From Chromobotia macracanthus (Eukaryota > Chordata > Actinopteri > Cypriniformes > Botiidae): a stretch of DNA of 64,000 nt. Location of the stretch: NCBI GenBank assembly GCA_036877525.1, contig JAZGTH010000122.1, positions 560,501-624,500 on the forward strand, written 5' to 3'. Positions 24,051-64,000 of the stretch are shown piece by piece (within the stretch, counting starts at the first letter, position 1; each line of letters begins with the position of its first letter). The notes beneath the pieces are model-generated. The model searched no databases, was not told where the DNA came from, and was given only the letters and a program-made list of their open reading frames with translations. Made by a program: the position numbers and the translations under genes.

Positions 24051-26929
24051 TAATCATTTACTATGTTTTCTGCATCTGCTACTGAATTTTATAAGGAGGG
24101 GATTGCCTTTTATGTTTTCTGTTCATGTTTTTTTTTCAAATCATTAGTCTTGTATAAGCAAAATATTATATGATTTTATGTTTATTCTTTTGATATACCC
24201 TCCATACCATTTATCCAATGAAGATTATATACTTGTTATTATGGTTATTTCATGTCATGAGCACACTTTAGAAAAGACACATAGTCAACAACGGCTGAGT
24301 CCACTGGATCAAGACTCAACACCAAATAGCACTCCAGGCCCCACGTGCTTGTGAGTTCCTCTGGCAACGATGGACAGGTCAGGGACACAAGAAGCCGCTG
24401 CTGATGCACAATTACATATACTCTCACATGCACATATATGCATTATATTCACAAAATCACTGATTGTGATGTTTCAGTATTTACATACCACGTTTTGTAA
24501 TCATCTGAAGCATATTCCCCATTTGTGTTGCGGTTTAGGGGGTCAAATCTTTTACTCCTTCCTGAAAACCGGGAGGAGATGCTTGGTTTGGCTCCAGCAG
24601 TGACATGACTTTGTGATAGGGTTTTGTGTGATCATTTGGGTCACCAAAAAGTCACGCAGTTAGCATAAGTGGATGGCAACTGGTCCTGCTGCAGCACTAT
24701 TGGCGAGGATGGGATTTTTAGAAGCCCCAAAGGGGGGAATATATGGTATATTTGGTATATCTCCACAGACCTCAAAGAGTAAAATATCATTTTAAACAAA
24801 TGTAATATTACTCACTTTATTAATGCTGAAACATTTTGATAAAGATTAAATATTTTGAATGCTACCAATCCACAATCTGATTCCTGACTTGTGATGCAGT
24901 CTGAATCATAATGACAGTGTTTGTTCATTGGCCAGAGTTTTTGTTCTCCATTCTGTTACCTGATGGAGTTTGGGTTGCTGTTGCATCAGGCTTGTTTAGT
25001 TATAGGACACTTAATATTCAACAATATTATTGATCTGAATGTACTGACACTATTGGACAAGAACTGAACTGAGCTAGCCTATGACATTATGATTTTCTGC
25101 AAAACTGCTTTATATATCAAATTAAGTAATTTAATGATTATCTTTACAATGGAACAGAAACAACACCAAACTGACTTTAGATGAACAAATGAAACCATTT
25201 TCTTTTAGAACTGCTTTACAGCCAAAATGAACTCTACATCATTGAAATATTTCCCTGTTTTCACTGTAAAGCTGCGTTGAAACAATTTGTATTGTATAAA
25301 GCGCTATATAAATAAAGGTGACTTGACCCTACAGTTTTGGGAGAAATTATGGTAATGTTGAAATTTGTATTTTTAAATAGTGAAACAAGTTCAAAGCACG
25401 TAAGATGAAGAATTTGAGGTGGTGAGAAATCCAACGCTTTAATTGAATAAAGAAACAGAAAATAAACTTTTGCAGGCACACTGCCTCATCCAAAGTAACA
25501 CACAGTCCACAGAAAATGACACGTCCTCGTTCCCTTGCTGCAGACTTCACTTCACTATGACCCCTCACCACAAATAGTTTTTTTTAAAATAACTTATTTG
25601 AAATTCATTCACTTTAACCTTCATGAAGATAACAAACAGAATGTGCCATGGTTTCATGAAAATTGCTCCCATCTATTGGAGAAGAAACACTTAAAGTTAA
25701 AACAACATGAAATGTCAACTACAGCTACCAGATGGCTGCAGAGCATTACTTCAAATTGGTATACATCTTTTCACAATTTTTTTAAACGAGATTTGTTTAG
25801 ACATTTTATAATCCCTTCATAATAAAAAATGATTCTTTGTCAAAGTTTTTTTGCACGGAAGTGTGTGTGAGCATGACTGTTCCAAACTGTGGATGTGTTA
25901 TAGTGTTCACTTTTTCACTTTTGCCTAAACGAGAAGTGAAAAATACCTCTCTAAATAATGTTTACTGCTGTAAGGCATGCGATCATAATATAGGCATAAT
26001 ATAGGCATATGTAGGTACAACTACATTTTATGCCATAATATGGCATAGTTTAGAAGGCTCGGGGGAGGGTGGGTTTGAGCTCGAGTCGAGCCTCGGGTTT
26101 AAGCCCCTTTTGAGGACAGCAAGCCAGAATGAATCAACATTTAAATTGAGGTGAATCATATGTCATGGGACGTCACGGCTAAATTCCAAATGAATGTAAA
26201 GACATTCAAAAGTTCAGCTCAGAAAATTTCAGAAGCATTTAACTAGCCATACTTATGCAGCCCTGTGACAGTGAATAACTTGAATATGCCATATGTTTAT
26301 TCCTGAATGAATAAGCATTTTAAACAGTGACTTGCTGCCACCTCCTGGCCATAATACTTTCAAATTTCAAGTATTGTTTCATTTTGTCATTCATTATATA
26401 TTTATGTATTTAAAATTGTTTTTAAACACATAAAAAATCTAAATGAATCTAAATGATGCATTTATAATAGCTGCCCCATCTAAACCAACTTTACATGCAG
26501 CTTCTTTGCCACCTCTGCAGTGCAAAGATGGCTTTGTTGATACTTAATTGGTAACAACCTATAGTGTCATATTCTAATTGAAGTGACTAAATTTAATAAT
26601 TTAAAGATTTAACAAAAAAATTGAAAATGAAACATTTTCTAATAAGATAGTATATAAAAATTAAATATCCCTAAGGTAAAAAAAATACCCCTAAAAATGA
26701 ATTTGACTGGGCATATGGAAAGTTCATTTCTCACAGTTATAGATGGCAATAAATATAAAAATTAATCTTCATCTCTGGCTTTATTGTTCTGACTTCCTGT
26801 ATTATATTCTATGTTATAATGGACATTTATTTAAGATTACCCCTAAAATGTAACTAGGCTAAGCAAGCTGCATATTCCTTTATCTAGGAACCACATCCTC
26901 AAATTGGGTGTAATTTATGTAAACATTAC
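24051..26929. other. No gene seen, apart from a LINE tail at 25258-25327
   Basis: AT-rich intergenic DNA with no supported gene. At 25258-25327 the phrase CTGTAAAGCTGCGTTGAAAC ending in GCGCTATATAAATAAAGGTG is a typical fish LINE 3' tail. Confidence 0.4.
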
Positions 26930-27430
26930 TTCATATTTTGGGCGTTGGCCATTAAGAATTTTGTCATAAATGCTATATTTTATGAACACATTGGCCTTCT
27001 TTTATAAAACTTGGTATGTGTTTGAATGTACAGTCTGAACATTAACCACACCAATTTTGAGTCCCTTACTCAATCCTGTAGCGCCACTAATTGTCCAAAG
27101 TTTCACTTACGTTTGTGCTAATAACTTTTGAACCGTAAGGGCAGGAAACAATTTTCACACACTTTTGAATTTTGAGAAATCTACTCCTCCTAGGGCATTT
27201 GTCCAATTAGCATGAAATTTGATACATAACATCTAGTGACACCTCTGACAAAAAAAAATATGGCATTCGTGTAAATACCTGAAACTTGGCATGTGTCATC
27301 ACAGTTGCGTCCTGAGAGTGCATGCACAGTTTTATCATAGCGCCACTTGCTGGTCCAAAAATGTGAAAAATACTTTTTTGTTATAATTTTTGAATACTTT
27401 GATGTATAATTATGAGATCTATAATTATCC
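26930..27430 (+). repeat. Dispersed copy of the 14-16.8 kb repeat
   Basis: It shares AATTTTGTCATAAATGCTAT, TATAAAACTTGGTATGTGT, TGTAGCGCCACTAATTGTCC and AGGGCATTTGTCCAATTAGC, in the same order as in the 14-16.8 kb block. Confidence 0.6.
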
Positions 27431-27479
27431 TTATTTAAGATTACAGTCATAACCTGAATCACCCATAAGTGAAGCAAAC

Positions 27480-27970
27480 CAAAAAAAAAAAAAAAAGTTA
27501 TGAATTGCATGTCCCTGTCAGGTATCCCTAAATGTGAAAACCAGAAAAACACGGCAAGACAAAAAACAAGACCAAACTCACAGGAACGGGACGAGGAGTC
27601 AGGAACACCAGATGCAGGAAACGAGACACGAGATACGGGACACGAGAACAAGATGCGAGAAACGAGAACGAACCGACAAGAGACAGAGAACACGAGGGCA
27701 TTAAATAACACACGAACAACGAGGAACAGGTACACGACATGAGCGCAAACGAGACAAGAGAACAAGGGGGCGGGGCCAAGACGCGTGACCGGAGAGCACA
27801 TGGCGAATGTAAACAAAACAGAGGCCATGTGCTTCCACAGGAGACAAGACCCAGAGCATGTGTTCAGATCCCGACTCCAAGAAACAAGAACCAAGACTAG
27901 AAGTCAGGATCTAAACAACACGCTCTGACACAACACACAGGGCATGTCAGGATCCTGGCAATATAATCTT
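27480..27970. repeat. GC-richer purine-biased repeat with short imperfect direct repeats
   Basis: Between 27580 and 27730 the sequence is a run of short variants of ACGAGA/ACGGGA (GAGACACGAGATACGGGACA). It is followed by a GGGGCGGGGCC stretch. It is open in several frames on both strands because of base bias, not because of a gene. Likely a repeat or non-autonomous element; I cannot name it. Confidence 0.4.
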
Positions 27971-28278
27971 GAAAGATTCAGAACAGGAAGCCAGGACTCT
28001 GACAGTCCCAGTCTCAAAAGTACATACTGTTTTAGTAGGCTGTCATTACCCTCTCATAGACCACTGAGATGACGGTCCCACACAATGACATATTTCTAAC
28101 GCACATCCATTTATTCAAATGGCCCAAATGCGTTGTAGTTAGTAGTTTAGTCAACTCTATTTACAAACTAATTACAATTTTAGTAACACTAATTAGTTTT
28201 ACTAATATATTTTTATAATGAAAAATAAAAAAAATTTGAAATACAATGTCTGAAATACAATTCTGTTTTTATGTTCAT

Positions 28279-28346
28279 ATGTAAAGCTGCTATAAAACAA
28301 TTCAACCGTGCAAAAAGCACTATATAAAATTGAATTTAATTCATTT
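28279..28346 (+). repeat. LINE 3' tail
   Basis: ATGTAAAGCTGCTATAAAAC and AAAAAGCACTATATAAAATT match the L2-type fish LINE tail. A third such tail is at 53620-53675 (AAAAGCACTATATAAATAAA). Confidence 0.5.
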
Positions 28347-28670
28347 GCCTGCTTAACTGCTTTTCTAATAATATCCTAAGTAGAACTGTATTTTATGCTT
28401 GTGATGGTGGCAATAGTTCAAAACGGACTTCAACCTTCATACATCAATGTCATTTTGTTTAACAGATTGTGCAAAAACATTTTTATTAAAGATTAATTTT
28501 TGTTTAGTAGGTATAAAGATAGTGCCATTTCTTTATCTAAATGGTAGCACAAGCATTTATTTCATGTAAAAGACTTCAAGCTTAACCTCTAACTTAAACT
28601 TGACTTGAGATTATGACAGCCAACTACATACATAGTCACGTAGGTATAATGACAGTTATCACACCATAAT

Positions 28671-28690
28671 TTTATTCACTATATTTTATT
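28671..28690 (-). promoter_or_regulatory. timeless: Candidate polyadenylation signals of timeless
   Basis: Two AATAAA motifs on the minus strand (plus TTTATT at 28671-28676 and 28685-28690) lie about 340 bp past the timeless stop codon. They are plausible 3' ends of the transcript; other AATAAA motifs further on (28557, 28482) are alternatives. Confidence 0.35.
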
Positions 28691-29022
28691 AACACACAAA
28701 CAGTACAGACAGTTACCTTGAATACAGGAGGTTGTGTAAGAACACTACTGACAATTACAATGCCAAAGCATATTTAAAGGTAGTTGTGCATTTAATCACA
28801 AAGGGCAATACAATTTTTGTCTGCTTGTCCTAAATATGAAAAAGATGGTGTCAGTATTGAAATAAAATACTAAACCAAAACCAAACCAGCAAACTCATCA
28901 TCTTGTTTGCATCATCAAGGAAGTCAACAGTTTTTAAAGGTAAATTGATGTATGAAAAAAGTATGAAAAACCCTGTTTGTAAGAATATGCTTTGAGGCTG
29001 CCGTTTAATGTGTGTTTAAGAT

Positions 29023-63582
<34,560 letters not shown>

Positions 63583-64000
63583 CTAACAAAAACACACAGA
63601 TCATCACATACAAAAACTTTCCGAATTCAGTTTTCAGATTAAAATGTGAAAGCCAAGTAAATAGTTTTTCTATAAAAAACTTAAAACATCTGACAATAAG
63701 GTATATTGTCTATTAGTTACCATAAATGTTTAAAAGATTAAAATAACACGCATGGTTATAAATCAAATAAGTAATTTAATAATTCAATAATTCAAATAAC
63801 TGCAGATCTTGTTCCAAGCTGAAGTTTATAGATGCCTTTTTCATATTTTTCTGCTGAGCAAAGAATACTGTTTTTTAGGAGATATGTTCAGCTTATCTTG
63901 GGGTTTATTGTGCAAAAACAGAGATTCAACCTTATCGTCAGCTGCCATATCTAAATTTAGAGCTCTGAACGGTTTGTTTACATGCATACATGGATGTATC
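63583..64000. other. No exon recognised; timeless intron at window edge
   Basis: The next upstream timeless exon (expected to encode the region before TPEMLVSAG) is not seen in these 418 bases on the minus strand. Confidence 0.4.

Noticed and set aside
27190..27894. 234-codon minus-strand frame, Cys/Ser/Val-rich
   Set aside because: Comes from a purine-biased repeat with open frames on both strands; no domain and no splice signals.

Overview
The window is vertebrate nuclear DNA, most likely from a ray-finned fish and plausibly a cyprinid. The evidence is spliced genes with GT-AG introns, AT-rich introns, and a dense mix of Tc1/mariner, hAT-like, DIRS, Ty3/Gypsy, CR1/L2-like and Tx1-like elements typical of teleosts. 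The species call is inference. Only two host genes can be supported. Both lie on the minus strand and both run off the window.

Region 1 (about 1-10.3 kb): the 5' and central part of a DTX3L-like E3 ubiquitin ligase gene. A probable non-coding first exon (10196 to about 10270) is followed by coding exons at 9550-9600, 3206-3452, 2898-3022 and 1278-2720. Together they give 622 residues, ending just inside the C-terminal Deltex (DTC) domain after a C3HC4 RING. The rest of DTC must lie left of base 1. The 6.1 kb first coding intron holds a DIRS recombinase relic, two CR1/L2-like LINE fragments and a truncated Tc1 element.

Region 2 (10.3-28.6 kb): intergenic and TE-rich. It holds a non-LTR element with endonuclease and reverse transcriptase (10.9-13.6 kb), a block of divergent copies of a fish repeat (14.1-16.8 kb), an L2-like LINE in reverse orientation (16.86-18.5 kb) facing a second 3' end in forward orientation (19.15-19.47 kb), and a Ty3/Gypsy relic with one recognisable LTR (about 19.55-23.7 kb).

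Region 3 (28.6-64 kb): the timeless gene, from 63582 down to the stop codon at 29023. I resolved 23 exons; all junctions keep the reading frame and give 1002 C-terminal residues. They cover most of the helical-repeat core, two Myb/SANT-like segments, the PARP1-binding region and the acidic C-terminus. The N-terminal exons are right of base 64000. Timeless acts with Tipin at replication forks. Its introns are full of repeats. The last intron (11 kb) holds a 0.85 kb minisatellite and two Tx1-like LINEs head to tail. Others hold a DIRS relic inside a DNA transposon, a 13-bp satellite, an L2-like LINE nested in a Tc1 element, a hAT relic, long CA tracts (one almost touching a splice acceptor) and a hAT-like MITE 18 bp past a splice donor.

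I found no operon, CRISPR array, tRNA or rRNA, and no convincing unknown multi-gene system. The notable content is transposon nesting, repeats crowding timeless splice sites, and a recurring repeat family that I could not name.
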